Source: an uncultured Granulicella sp. (GTDB lineage: Bacteria > Acidobacteriota > Terriglobia > Terriglobales > Acidobacteriaceae). Taken from it: a DNA stretch of 42,059 bases. The notes beneath the pieces are model-generated. The model was not told the DNA's origin. It made no database searches and was given only the letters and a program-made list of their open reading frames with translations. A program made the translations under genes and the position numbers. The stretch lies in the NCBI GenBank assembly GCA_937873265.1, contig CALMVL010000201.1:1-42059 (forward strand), read 5' to 3'. Every line of letters begins with the position of its first letter. Within the stretch, counting starts at the first letter, position 1. Shown one piece after another: positions 1 to 7,616 of the stretch.

Positions 1-2
1 CT

Positions 3-1373
3 TCGTTTGCTCCGGAGGAGTTTGCGCCTGATGCGGTTACAGATGCCTCGGACGACGGGGATACGAGTTTTGGGTTTGGGGCGGAGATGACGCCGAGCGT
101 GGAAGATACGGGGCCGGCGAAGACGGGATTTGATACCAGCTTCAACTTCGGGTTTGATTTTGGGCCGAGCGAGGAGATTTCGACCATTGCGGCAGAGAAC
201 GTGGTGGACACGGACGCGGCGCACGGGATTGCCAGCTTCAATCCGTTTGCGCCGGTGCCGCTGAAGGCGAGTGCCGCGGAGACGCGACGGAACCGCATGG
301 ACGTCGCGGCGGCCGAAGCAGCAGAGGCAAAGCCGGAAGAGCGGCCGGCGTTTCGCAAGCCGGGCGAGGCGGCGACGCTGCCGGAGCTGATCAAGTTTTT
401 GAATGACCGGTCAGGGTACATCCGGGCGCTCGAAGATGAGGCGACGCCAGAGTCGTTTTCGCGGATTGAGAACCTGAAGGAACTGGCGAACGCGGCGCAG
501 GATGCGCAGGAGCGGGGCGAGACGCTGCATGAGTTTCTGGACCACGCGGCGCTGGTGAGCGATGCGGACGGCTACTCGGCGGAGGCGCGGGTGACGCTGA
601 TGACGCTGCATGCGGCGAAGGGGCTGGAGTTTCCGCTGGTGTTTCTGGCGGGAATGGAGGAGGGGCTGTTTCCGCACTCGCGGACGCTGACGGATCCGAC
701 GGGGCTTGAAGAGGAGCGGCGGCTCTGCTACGTGGGGATGACGCGCGCGATGGACACGCTGGTGATGACGCGGGCGCGGTACCGGCGGCGGTACGGCAGC
801 GACATGCCGGAGGCGAGCGTGGCGTCGCGGTTTTTGGAGGAGGTGCCGGGCAAGCTGATTGAGGATCTGAGTCCGGCGGCGATGGGCGGCGGGCGCGAGG
901 AGTACGGCTCGCGCTATGGCGGGGCGTACGCGACGCCGTACCCGCGAGCGGGCAACCGCTTCGGCAAGCAGGCCGAAGAGGGCGAGCGGCACTACAGCTA
1001 TGAGGATGAGGACCAGAGCGGAGGGGGCACCAGCAACGGCGTGCGGCAGTACATGCAGCAGACGCGGGTGATTGGCGCGCCGCGGGCTTCTGGTGAGGCC
1101 GGATCCCTGGACAATGTGGCGAAGTTTTTCGGCGCGCGCGGGCAAGCCGTGCCGGGGCAGCGGAGTGGTGGCGGACGGCCCAAGCTGGAGGTGCCGACGC
1201 CGACCGGGCGCACTGGACTGAGCAAGGGAATGCGCGTGCGGCACCCGAAGTATGGGGAGGGCATGGTGGCGCAACGGGAAGGCGATGGGGACGACGCGAA
1301 GATTACAGTACAATTTCAAGGACACGGCATAAAAAAGCTGGTGGAGAAGTTTGCCCAGTTGGAGCGCGTGTAA
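3..1373 (+). CDS. pcrA: UvrD/PcrA-type DNA helicase, C-terminal part (5' truncated by window edge)
   Basis: This is the C-terminal part of a superfamily 1A 3'-5' DNA helicase of the UvrD/PcrA group, an ATP-driven translocase used in repair and replication restart. The reading frame is open from base 3, so the ATG at 87 in the ORF track is not the start. The first ~115 residues are acidic and rich in Phe, Gly and Asp, with low complexity. Helicase domain 2 follows: the 'RSGYIRALE' and 'SRIENLKEL' signatures, 'VTLMTLHAAKGLEFPLVF' (motif V region) and 'EEERRLCYVGMTRA' (motif VI, with the ATP-contacting Arg). The last ~50 residues, from 'GMRVRHPKYGEGMV' on, form the Tudor-like tail typical of PcrA. 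The low-complexity stretch sits just before the 'LIKFLNDRSGYI' element, so it looks like an insertion within the helicase. Function is secure; the symbol pcrA versus uvrD is a choice. Confidence 0.93.
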   Translation, partial: SFAPEEFAPDAVTDASDDGDTSFGFGAEMTPSVEDTGPAKTGFDTSFNFGFDFGPSEEISTIAAENVVDTDAAHGIASFNPFAPVPLKASAAETRRNRMDVAAAEAAEAKPEERPAFRKPGEAATLPELIKFLNDRSGYIRALEDEATPESFSRIENLKELANAAQDAQERGETLHEFLDHAALVSDADGYSAEARVTLMTLHAAKGLEFPLVFLAGMEEGLFPHSRTLTDPTGLEEERRLCYVGMTRAMDTLVMTRARYRRRYGSDMPEASVASRFLEEVPGKLIEDLSPAAMGGGREEYGSRYGGAYATPYPRAGNRFGKQAEEGERHYSYEDEDQSGGGTSNGVRQYMQQTRVIGAPRASGEAGSLDNVAKFFGARGQAVPGQRSGGGRPKLEVPTPTGRTGLSKGMRVRHPKYGEGMVAQREGDGDDAKITVQFQGHGIKKLVEKFAQLERV

Positions 1374-1414
1374 GTTTCTGATCGCGAGATCGGCAGATAG
1401 AGAGTTCAATCACG

Positions 1415-1570
1415 ATGGCAAATACGAAGAGCATTACCGACACCGAAGAGCGCAAAAAACTGAAGCGCGCGGCGCGCAAGAAGGCTGCCCCGAAGGCGAA
1501 GCGCACGACCCCCCGCGGATCGGCGAAGCAGAAGGTGAAGAAGGCAGCGCGCGGCGCGAGCAAGCGGTAG
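1415..1570 (+). CDS. 51-aa highly basic hypothetical protein
   Basis: This short ORF, absent from the track, starts 41 nt after the helicase stop: MANTKSITDTEERKKLKRAA... and ends ...ARGASKR. Seventeen to eighteen of 51 residues are Lys or Arg, the rest mostly Ala, Thr and Ser, and there is no hydrophobic core. The composition resembles the Lys/Ala-rich tails of histone H1-like or nucleoid-associated proteins, so nucleic-acid binding is a reasonable inference but is not shown. Its orientation and spacing suggest co-transcription with the helicase. The larger overlapping frame at 1351-1605 (+) is probably a shadow, because it starts inside the helicase gene and has no recognisable content. I do not recognise a named family. 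Confidence 0.6.
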   Translation: MANTKSITDTEERKKLKRAARKKAAPKAKRTTPRGSAKQKVKKAARGASKR

Positions 1571-1643
1571 ACGCCCTGAGCTCCACGCACGGCATGTCGC
1601 CCTGAGCGGCCGGCAGAACGAAGCAGGCCCGGCTCAGGGCGTC
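1570..1643 (+). terminator. Perfect 12-bp inverted repeat with an internal third copy; terminator-like
   Basis: GACGCCCTGAGC (1570-1581) is perfectly complementary to GCTCAGGGCGTC (1632-1643). A further copy of CGCCCTGAGC lies between them at 1598-1607, so the right arm can pair with either left arm. The short version gives a 10-bp stem with a 24-nt loop. No T-run follows, so this is not a classical intrinsic terminator. It lies directly after the mini-protein stop and before the permease gene. Confidence 0.45.
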
Positions 1644-1733
1644 GGTGTCTCTGGTATCGGCATAGGCCGGCGCGCTGCATGCAAAGCGATGTTTGGTTAG
1701 AGCGATTCAACCTCCCCCGTATGTGATTTTGCT

Positions 1734-3326
1734 GTGAGGAGCCGCGAGCTGAGCAGACAGATCTTTGCCCGCAAGTCGATCGACAAACTTATCGCGGAAT
1801 CGGAGCGGCCGGAGCATGCGCTGAAGAAGACGCTGGGGCCGGTGAGCCTGACGGCGCTTGGCATCGGCGCGGTAATCGGGTCGGGCATCTTTACGGTGAT
1901 CGGAACGGCCATCGGCGGGAACCCGGCGAAGATCACCGATTGGAAGGGGTCGCCGATTCTGGACCTCATGGTGGGCTGGCTGCACCACGCGAGCGGCGCG
2001 GTTGCGGGTCGTCCTGGAGCGGGGCCAGCGCTGGTGGTGTCGTTGGTTCTGGTGGCGATCGTTTGCGGTCTAACGGGCCTGTGCTACGCGGAGCTGGCCA
2101 GCATGATTCCCATTGCCGGCTCGGCCTATACGTACACCTATGCCACGATGGGCGAGCTGATCGCCTGGATCATCGGTTGGGACCTGATCCTGGAGTACGC
2201 CTTTTCGAACATGAGCGTCTCGGTGGGCTTCGCGGCGCACATCGTGGACCTGCTTGACTGGCTCGGCATTCGGCTCGACCCCAAGTGGCTTTCGCCGGCC
2301 TATCTTCCGCTGGGTTTGCAGGACCTTGCCGGGAAGGACATCTTTGCGCCGGGCTGGCACTTCGGCTTCGATATCCCGGCGTTCATCATTGTGCTCCTGC
2401 TGACGGTCGTTCTGGTGCGCGGCATCCGTGAGTCTGCGAGCACAAACAATGCGATGGTGCTGGTGAAGATTGCGGCGATTCTGATCTTTGTTTTTTTCGG
2501 TCTGTCGTTTGTGCACCCCGCGAACTACCACCCGTTCTCGCCGAACGGCTTCTCCGGCGTACTGGCCGGCGGGTCGATTATTTTCTTTACCTACATCGGC
2601 TTTGACAGTGTCTCGACAGCCAGCGAGGAGTGTCGGAATCCACGGCGCGATGTTCCGGTGGGCATTGCGGGAACGCTGGTGGCGTGCACCATTCTGTATA
2701 TCGGCGTGGCTGCGGTGCTGACCGGCATGGTGCCGTGGCAGTCTGTGGCGGGCGACGGAGCGCCGGTGGTGAATGCGCTGAAGCGGGTCTCGCTCGAGCC
2801 GGGTGGGGCGCGCCTGCACTGGGTGCGGCTGTTTGTGCTGATCGGCGCAATTGTGGGGATGATCTCGTCGATCCTGGTGTTTCAGCTGGGGCAGGCGCGG
2901 GTGTGGTTTGCGATGAGCCGCGACAAGCTGCTGCCGGATGTCTTTTCGCATCTGCATCCGCGATATCGCACGCCGGCGTTTGCGACGTGGGTGGCGGGCA
3001 TTCTGGTGGCGATTCCATCGGGGCTGTTCGATGTGGGGACGTTTGCCGAGATGTCCAACATCGGCACGCTGTTTGCGTTTGTTCTGGTGAGCATCGGGGT
3101 GCTGGTGCTGCGGGCCAAGGAGCCGGAGCGGCGGCGGGGATTTCGGGTTCCGTTTGGGCCGGTGATTCCGGTGCTGAGCATTCTCTTCTGCCTGCTGCTG
3201 ATGGCTGGTCTGCCTGCCATCACCTGGGTTCGGTTTTTTGTGTGGCTGGTGATCGGGCTGGTCGTGTACGTCTCCTACAGCCGCCGGCGCAGCGAGTTCT
3301 ACGCCGGAGGGGAGATCAAGCCGTAG
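1734..3326 (+). CDS. APC-family amino acid permease (cationic amino acid transporter-like)
   Basis: An inner-membrane secondary transporter of the amino acid-polyamine-organocation superfamily, most like the CAT/YfnA-type amino-acid permeases. The family signature near the N-terminus is clear: 'TALGIGAVIGSGIFTVIG' at about residues 41-58, the unwound first helix that binds substrate. 'ELASMIPIAGSAYTYTYA' follows in TM3. About 12-14 hydrophobic segments fill the 530 residues, with a short basic C-terminus. The start is GTG at 1734; the N-terminal ~35 residues are cytosolic and charged, as in homologues. A long loop (about 60-90) separates TM2 and TM3. The substrate cannot be read from sequence. 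The gene stands alone between the helicase pair and the GH2 gene. Confidence 0.88.
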   Translation: MRSRELSRQIFARKSIDKLIAESERPEHALKKTLGPVSLTALGIGAVIGSGIFTVIGTAIGGNPAKITDWKGSPILDLMVGWLHHASGAVAGRPGAGPALVVSLVLVAIVCGLTGLCYAELASMIPIAGSAYTYTYATMGELIAWIIGWDLILEYAFSNMSVSVGFAAHIVDLLDWLGIRLDPKWLSPAYLPLGLQDLAGKDIFAPGWHFGFDIPAFIIVLLLTVVLVRGIRESASTNNAMVLVKIAAILIFVFFGLSFVHPANYHPFSPNGFSGVLAGGSIIFFTYIGFDSVSTASEECRNPRRDVPVGIAGTLVACTILYIGVAAVLTGMVPWQSVAGDGAPVVNALKRVSLEPGGARLHWVRLFVLIGAIVGMISSILVFQLGQARVWFAMSRDKLLPDVFSHLHPRYRTPAFATWVAGILVAIPSGLFDVGTFAEMSNIGTLFAFVLVSIGVLVLRAKEPERRRGFRVPFGPVIPVLSILFCLLLMAGLPAITWVRFFVWLVIGLVVYVSYSRRRSEFYAGGEIKP

Positions 3327-3528
3327 ATGGGTTTGGCTGCTTGTTTGCAAAGCGTTCGTTCCAGCAGGGAGTGCATTGCGGGCGTTCCAAAATGGGACTC
3401 CGAGGCGATGAATAAGCGAAAATCTTTGAGAACCCTGGCGCAGAAACTGGGCAGGCGGGTTAGGCTGAAGGGCGACGGCATCCAGAGGCTCAGATGGATT
3501 GCCACTTCCGAAGGGGCGAGGGTAGTCG

Positions 3529-6500
3529 ATGTTTCGTCCGCACATCAGTCGCCCCGGTCACCGACGTCAGCCGGCTCTCGCCCTTGTGGTGCTTCTGCTC
3601 TGTGTGGGCGGGTTCGCGGTCGGGGCGGGCGCGCAGGGCGCTCCGGCGGTTGCGCCGGCGGTGATCGAGGAGCGGGTTGTCGGACCGTATGACGTCCATG
3701 TGCTCGCGGGCGGGCCGGGGCTCACGAAGCCCGTGCCGCCGGAGAGCCGGGTCTTGCGCGGCGACGGAGCGTTTACGCTGTCGCTCTGGGTCGAAATGCG
3801 TCCGGACACGCCACGGACGACGCTGCTGGCGGGGCTGGGAGATCCGGCAGCCGAGGACTTCCGGTTTCTGGGCCTCATGGAGGGCCGGCCGTCGCTGCGG
3901 TTCGGCCCGGGAAGCATGATCAGCGCGACCGCCGCCCTGCCCACGTCCGGCTGGCACTGCCTGGCGGCAACGTTTGATGGCACGATCTCGATTCTGTACG
4001 TCGACGGCGCCGAAGCGGCTCGAGGGCAGTTCGCGACCGCAAACGTCGCGCCGCGCCTTGTTATCGCGCCGGCGGCAACGCGGGCGCTGCAGATGGGAGA
4101 GCACTTTGGCGGGGACGTGGCCCAGGTGACGGTGCTACCGGACGCCGCGACCGCGCCCGAGATCCGCGCGGCGGCCTCACATGCGCCTGATGCAGCTCTG
4201 TTGCGATGGGAGGAGGCCGCGAAGCCGTGGGAGGTGCAGACCCGCAGCGGACGCCTCTATCTGGAACCGCAGGATCCATCGCTGATGCCGCACAGCCGCG
4301 CTCCCCTGGGCAGGCCGACTGTGAAGCCGCTGCCGCCCGCAAATGCGCCTGTGCTTGAGCCCTTGGGCATCGCCGGCAGCTGGATGCTGCGATCAAAGTG
4401 GATGCTCCAACCCGCGCCGCAGGTGGCCGGCGATGGTCCGGCGCTATCACGTGTGGGTTTTGACGACCGGAACTGGATGCGGGCGACCGTGCCGGGGACG
4501 GTGCTGACGACCATGGTCGACCGCGGTGTGTATCCGGACCCGGACTTCGGCCTGAACAATCTCGCCATTCCGGAGTCGCTGAATAAGCAGGACTACTGGT
4601 ACCGGATTGAGTTCCCGACGCCGCGCGAGGCGGCTGGACACCATGCCGCGTTGACCTTTGAAGGGATTAATTATGCGGCCGAGGTTTGGCTGAACGGCAA
4701 GCAGATCGGCACGGTGCGGGGGGCGTTCATACGCGGGCAGTTCGATGTGAGCGAAGTGCTGAAGGCGTCGGGCGGGAACGCGCTGGCTGTCCGGATCTCG
4801 CCGCCGCCGCATCCTGGCATTCCCGAGGAGGAATCGGTGCTGGCCGGACCGGGAGAGAATGGCGGTGCGATGTGCCTCGACGGTCCAACATTTGTCGCGA
4901 CCGAGGGCTGGGACTGGATTCCGGCGATTCGCGATCGCAACAGCGGCCTGTGGCAGGACGTGGTGCTCTCGATCACCGACCAGGTCAGGATCGGCGATCC
5001 GCAGGTGATTACGCGTCTGCCCTTGCCCGACCTTTCGACGGCGGATGTCCTGATCGACGTGCCGGTGAAGAATCTGTCGGGAGCGGCGGTTGGGGCTTCG
5101 ATTAAGGCGGCGTTCGAGGGCGTGGCAGTGACAAAGCAGGCGATGCTGCCGCCGGGCGAATCTGTGGTGCGCTTCACGGCGGCGGAGTTTCCTGAGCTGC
5201 ATCTGTCGCACCCCCGGCTATGGTGGCCGAATGGCTACGGCCGGCCGGAGCTCTATCACCTGAACCTGACAGTCAACGACGGAACCGTCGAGTCCGATCG
5301 GAAGCAGCTGACATTCGGCGTACGCGAGGTGACGTACGAGCTGAGCCTGTTCGATAGCTCGGGACGCCTGCGCCGGGTTGAGGTGGCGCCCACCGTGGCG
5401 CATGCGCGAGGCGAACAGGTGGTGGATGTGCGCCACCCAGCAATGCGGCAGACAGCAGAGTTCTGGGCGTCGTCGCTGACGCAGGCCGGCGAACATTCGC
5501 CGGCGGTGACAGCGGTGACAAACGAACCGGAGTTTACCGATCTGGTGCTGAAGGTGAATGGGGTGCGCATTGCGGCGCGTGGGGGAAACTGGGGCATGGA
5601 CGACTCACGCAAACGGGTGAGCCGGGAGCACCTCGAGCCGTTCTTTCGGCTGCACCGGGATGCCAACATCAACATCATTCGCAACTGGGTTGGCCAAAAC
5701 ACGGAGGAGATGTTCTATCAACTGGCAGACGAATACGGGATGATGGTCTGGAACGATTTCTGGGCCTCAACCGAGAACTACAATCTTGAGCCTGAGGACG
5801 TGCCGTTGTTTTTGGCAAATGCCCGTGATGTTGTGCGGCGATTTCGGAACCATCCGTCCATTGTGATGTGGTGCGGGCGCAACGAAGGCGTGCCGCAGCC
5901 GGTGCTGAACCTGGGTCTGATCGACGTCCTGCGCGAGGAGGACGGAACCCGTTATTACACGCCGAGCTCGAATCGCGTGAACCTGCGCGACAGCGGACCG
6001 TACCACTACGAACGTCCCGACCTTTACTACACGACCCTGGACAAAGGCTTTTCGGTGGAGCTTGGGATTGCGTCGCTATCCACACGGGAAAGTCTGCAAG
6101 CCTCGATGGCGCCGGCCGACCAATGGCCGGTCGGAGACGCGTGGGCGTATCACGACTGGCATCAAGGTGGAAACGGTGACGTGCATCCACTGCTGGAGCA
6201 CATGAACGAGCAGTTCGGCGCGGCATCCGGCCTGAACGACTTTGAGCGCAAGATGCAGATGTACAACTACGTCGGACACCGGGCGATCTTCGAGGGATTC
6301 AACCAGCACCTGTGGTCGCCCAACAGCGGCCGCATGTTGTGGATGACACAGCCCGCGTGGCCCAGCAACCTGTGGCAGATTCTGAGTTCGGATTACGACA
6401 CGCAGGCGTCCTACTACGGCGTGAAAAAGGCTTGCGAGCCCTTGCATGTGCAGCTCGATCTTTCCGACTTCACGGTTTCGGCGGTGAACACGACGCAACA

Positions 6501-7062
6501 GATGGCGAGCGCGGTGGCGGTGCATGCGACGGTGTACTCGCTTGGGGGCAAGCAGCTGCTAAGCCGGGATGGAACTCTGGACCTCGATGCGAACGCGGTG
6601 CATCCGCTGTTTGCGCTTGGTCTGGCTCCGCTCTTCGCGCAAGAAGGCGTGGTGCTCGTCAAGCTTGAGATGCGCGACGCGCGGAATGCACTGGTGTCAC
6701 GCAACGTGTACTGGCTTGCAGCGGAGGAACGGCAATACCGAAAGCTGAATACCCTGGCTCCCGTGACACTGCACACCAAAGCGACCGCGGCGAGAGAGGG
6801 TGACGAAATCGTGATCGACGTGGACCTGTCGAACACAGCCTCGACACCGGCCATCGCGGCGAAGCTGACGCTTGAAGATAGGCGATCCGGCGAGCGCATC
6901 CTGCCGGCGTACCTGTCGGACAACTATGTTTCGTTGCTGCCAGGCGAGACGGTACATGTGACCATGCACTACCCGATTCGAACCGCGCCGAAACCCGTGA
7001 AGCTGAGTCTGCGAGGATGGAACGTGGTCGAAACCGCCGATCCTGTGGAGGCGAACTTCTGA
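3529..7062 (+). CDS. Secreted glycoside hydrolase family 2 protein with N-terminal LamG-like domain
   Basis: A large exported beta-glycosidase (1177 aa). Residues 1-36 form a Sec signal peptide ending '...AVGAGAQ'. Residues ~70-210 resemble a LamG/concanavalin-like sandwich ('GWHCLAATFDGTISILYVDG'), often used for carbohydrate binding. From ~280 come the GH2 sugar-binding jelly roll ('YWYRIEF', 'GINYAAEVWLNGKQIG'), an Ig-like domain and the (beta/alpha)8 barrel ('RGGNWGMDDSRKR', 'NIIRNWVGQNTEEM', 'YGMMVWNDFW'). The likely acid/base Glu is residue 786 in 'WCGRNEG' and the likely nucleophile Glu is residue 844 in 'SVELG'. Both assignments follow the GH2 pattern. The closest general types are exo-beta-glucosaminidase and beta-mannosidase; specificity cannot be fixed here. 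It is followed by another secreted glycan-active gene and faces the EPS operon, so processing of the exopolysaccharide or use of environmental glycans are both plausible. Confidence 0.88.
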   Translation: MFRPHISRPGHRRQPALALVVLLLCVGGFAVGAGAQGAPAVAPAVIEERVVGPYDVHVLAGGPGLTKPVPPESRVLRGDGAFTLSLWVEMRPDTPRTTLLAGLGDPAAEDFRFLGLMEGRPSLRFGPGSMISATAALPTSGWHCLAATFDGTISILYVDGAEAARGQFATANVAPRLVIAPAATRALQMGEHFGGDVAQVTVLPDAATAPEIRAAASHAPDAALLRWEEAAKPWEVQTRSGRLYLEPQDPSLMPHSRAPLGRPTVKPLPPANAPVLEPLGIAGSWMLRSKWMLQPAPQVAGDGPALSRVGFDDRNWMRATVPGTVLTTMVDRGVYPDPDFGLNNLAIPESLNKQDYWYRIEFPTPREAAGHHAALTFEGINYAAEVWLNGKQIGTVRGAFIRGQFDVSEVLKASGGNALAVRISPPPHPGIPEEESVLAGPGENGGAMCLDGPTFVATEGWDWIPAIRDRNSGLWQDVVLSITDQVRIGDPQVITRLPLPDLSTADVLIDVPVKNLSGAAVGASIKAAFEGVAVTKQAMLPPGESVVRFTAAEFPELHLSHPRLWWPNGYGRPELYHLNLTVNDGTVESDRKQLTFGVREVTYELSLFDSSGRLRRVEVAPTVAHARGEQVVDVRHPAMRQTAEFWASSLTQAGEHSPAVTAVTNEPEFTDLVLKVNGVRIAARGGNWGMDDSRKRVSREHLEPFFRLHRDANINIIRNWVGQNTEEMFYQLADEYGMMVWNDFWASTENYNLEPEDVPLFLANARDVVRRFRNHPSIVMWCGRNEGVPQPVLNLGLIDVLREEDGTRYYTPSSNRVNLRDSGPYHYERPDLYYTTLDKGFSVELGIASLSTRESLQASMAPADQWPVGDAWAYHDWHQGGNGDVHPLLEHMNEQFGAASGLNDFERKMQMYNYVGHRAIFEGFNQHLWSPNSGRMLWMTQPAWPSNLWQILSSDYDTQASYYGVKKACEPLHVQLDLSDFTVSAVNTTQQMASAVAVHATVYSLGGKQLLSRDGTLDLDANAVHPLFALGLAPLFAQEGVVLVKLEMRDARNALVSRNVYWLAAEERQYRKLNTLAPVTLHTKATAAREGDEIVIDVDLSNTASTPAIAAKLTLEDRRSGERILPAYLSDNYVSLLPGETVHVTMHYPIRTAPKPVKLSLRGWNVVETADPVEANF

Positions 7063-7292
7063 GGGTGCGGACCAGATGTGGAGGCTTGGATTGTTCCAAC
7101 GACAAACGCATCAATCGCGCTTGAGCTGACCTTTGCGCCGGGACCTGGGCGGTACGCCAGCGAACGCTAAGAGAGTGGACTGGCGATCAAGCGCTCGCTG
7201 CACCGGCAGAGGCATTGGGGCGACGACCGGAGCCCGCCGGGTCGGACGTGGCAAGACAGGGGGAACCCACAGTTTCGGCGGACGACTGATTT

Positions 7293-7327
7293 AGGGCGGC
7301 AGCGCCGATGTCGCTGGGGTGCGCCCT
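7293..7327 (+). other. Two-tier hairpin in the leader
   Basis: AGGGCG (7293-7298) pairs with CGCCCT (7322-7327), and inside it CAGCG (7300-7304) pairs with CGCTG (7312-7316) around a 7-nt loop, with an asymmetric internal loop. No known riboswitch consensus was recognised. Confidence 0.4.
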
Positions 7328-7435
7328 GTTAGCCGGCTCTGAAGACAAATCCGCACATTCGTGGCAGACTGACGCAGACGACGCGAGCTGCTCGCTCGGG
7401 GTACGCGCAAGCAGCAAGGTGTTTCTCGCTCTGGC

Positions 7436-7470
7436 CTGGGAAGAAACGGCCTGTTTTCCAGTCAATTTTT
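7436..7470 (+). terminator. Intrinsic terminator-like hairpin with T-tract, just upstream of the Ig-repeat gene
   Basis: CTGGGAAG (7436-7443) can pair with TTTTCCAG (7454-7461) using two G-U pairs and a 10-nt loop. TCAATTTTT follows immediately. This is the usual layout of a rho-independent terminator. Its position inside the leader, about 150 nt before the likely start codon, fits an attenuator or the end of the upstream GH2 transcript. Confidence 0.45.
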
Positions 7471-7616
7471 CGTAGCACCTAAGTGGAGTTCCTATGCGGA
7501 GCTGCGCAATGTTGGAGTGGACTAAGCACGGAACCTTTCGACACTCGATGGACGCAAGAACGCGCGATCGGCTGCACAAAGGCCGACACGGAATTTTTCG
7601 AAAGTTGAGCAGAAAC

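Larger units (their letters stand above)
7063..7616 (+). other. Long non-coding leader before the Ig-repeat protein gene
   Basis: About 550 nt with no convincing gene. The 180-aa frame on the minus strand (7187-7729) has no family features and runs into the next gene. The stretch contains at least two good hairpins on the plus strand (7293-7327 and 7436-7461), listed separately. The ORF track opens the next gene at 7494, but the first 41 codons before 7617 look non-coding (see that gene). Confidence 0.5.

Noticed and set aside
2070-3545. 491-aa minus-strand ORF over the APC permease
   Set aside because: His/Arg/Gln-rich composition typical of antisense reading of a GC-rich gene; no domain; fully contained in a clear gene.
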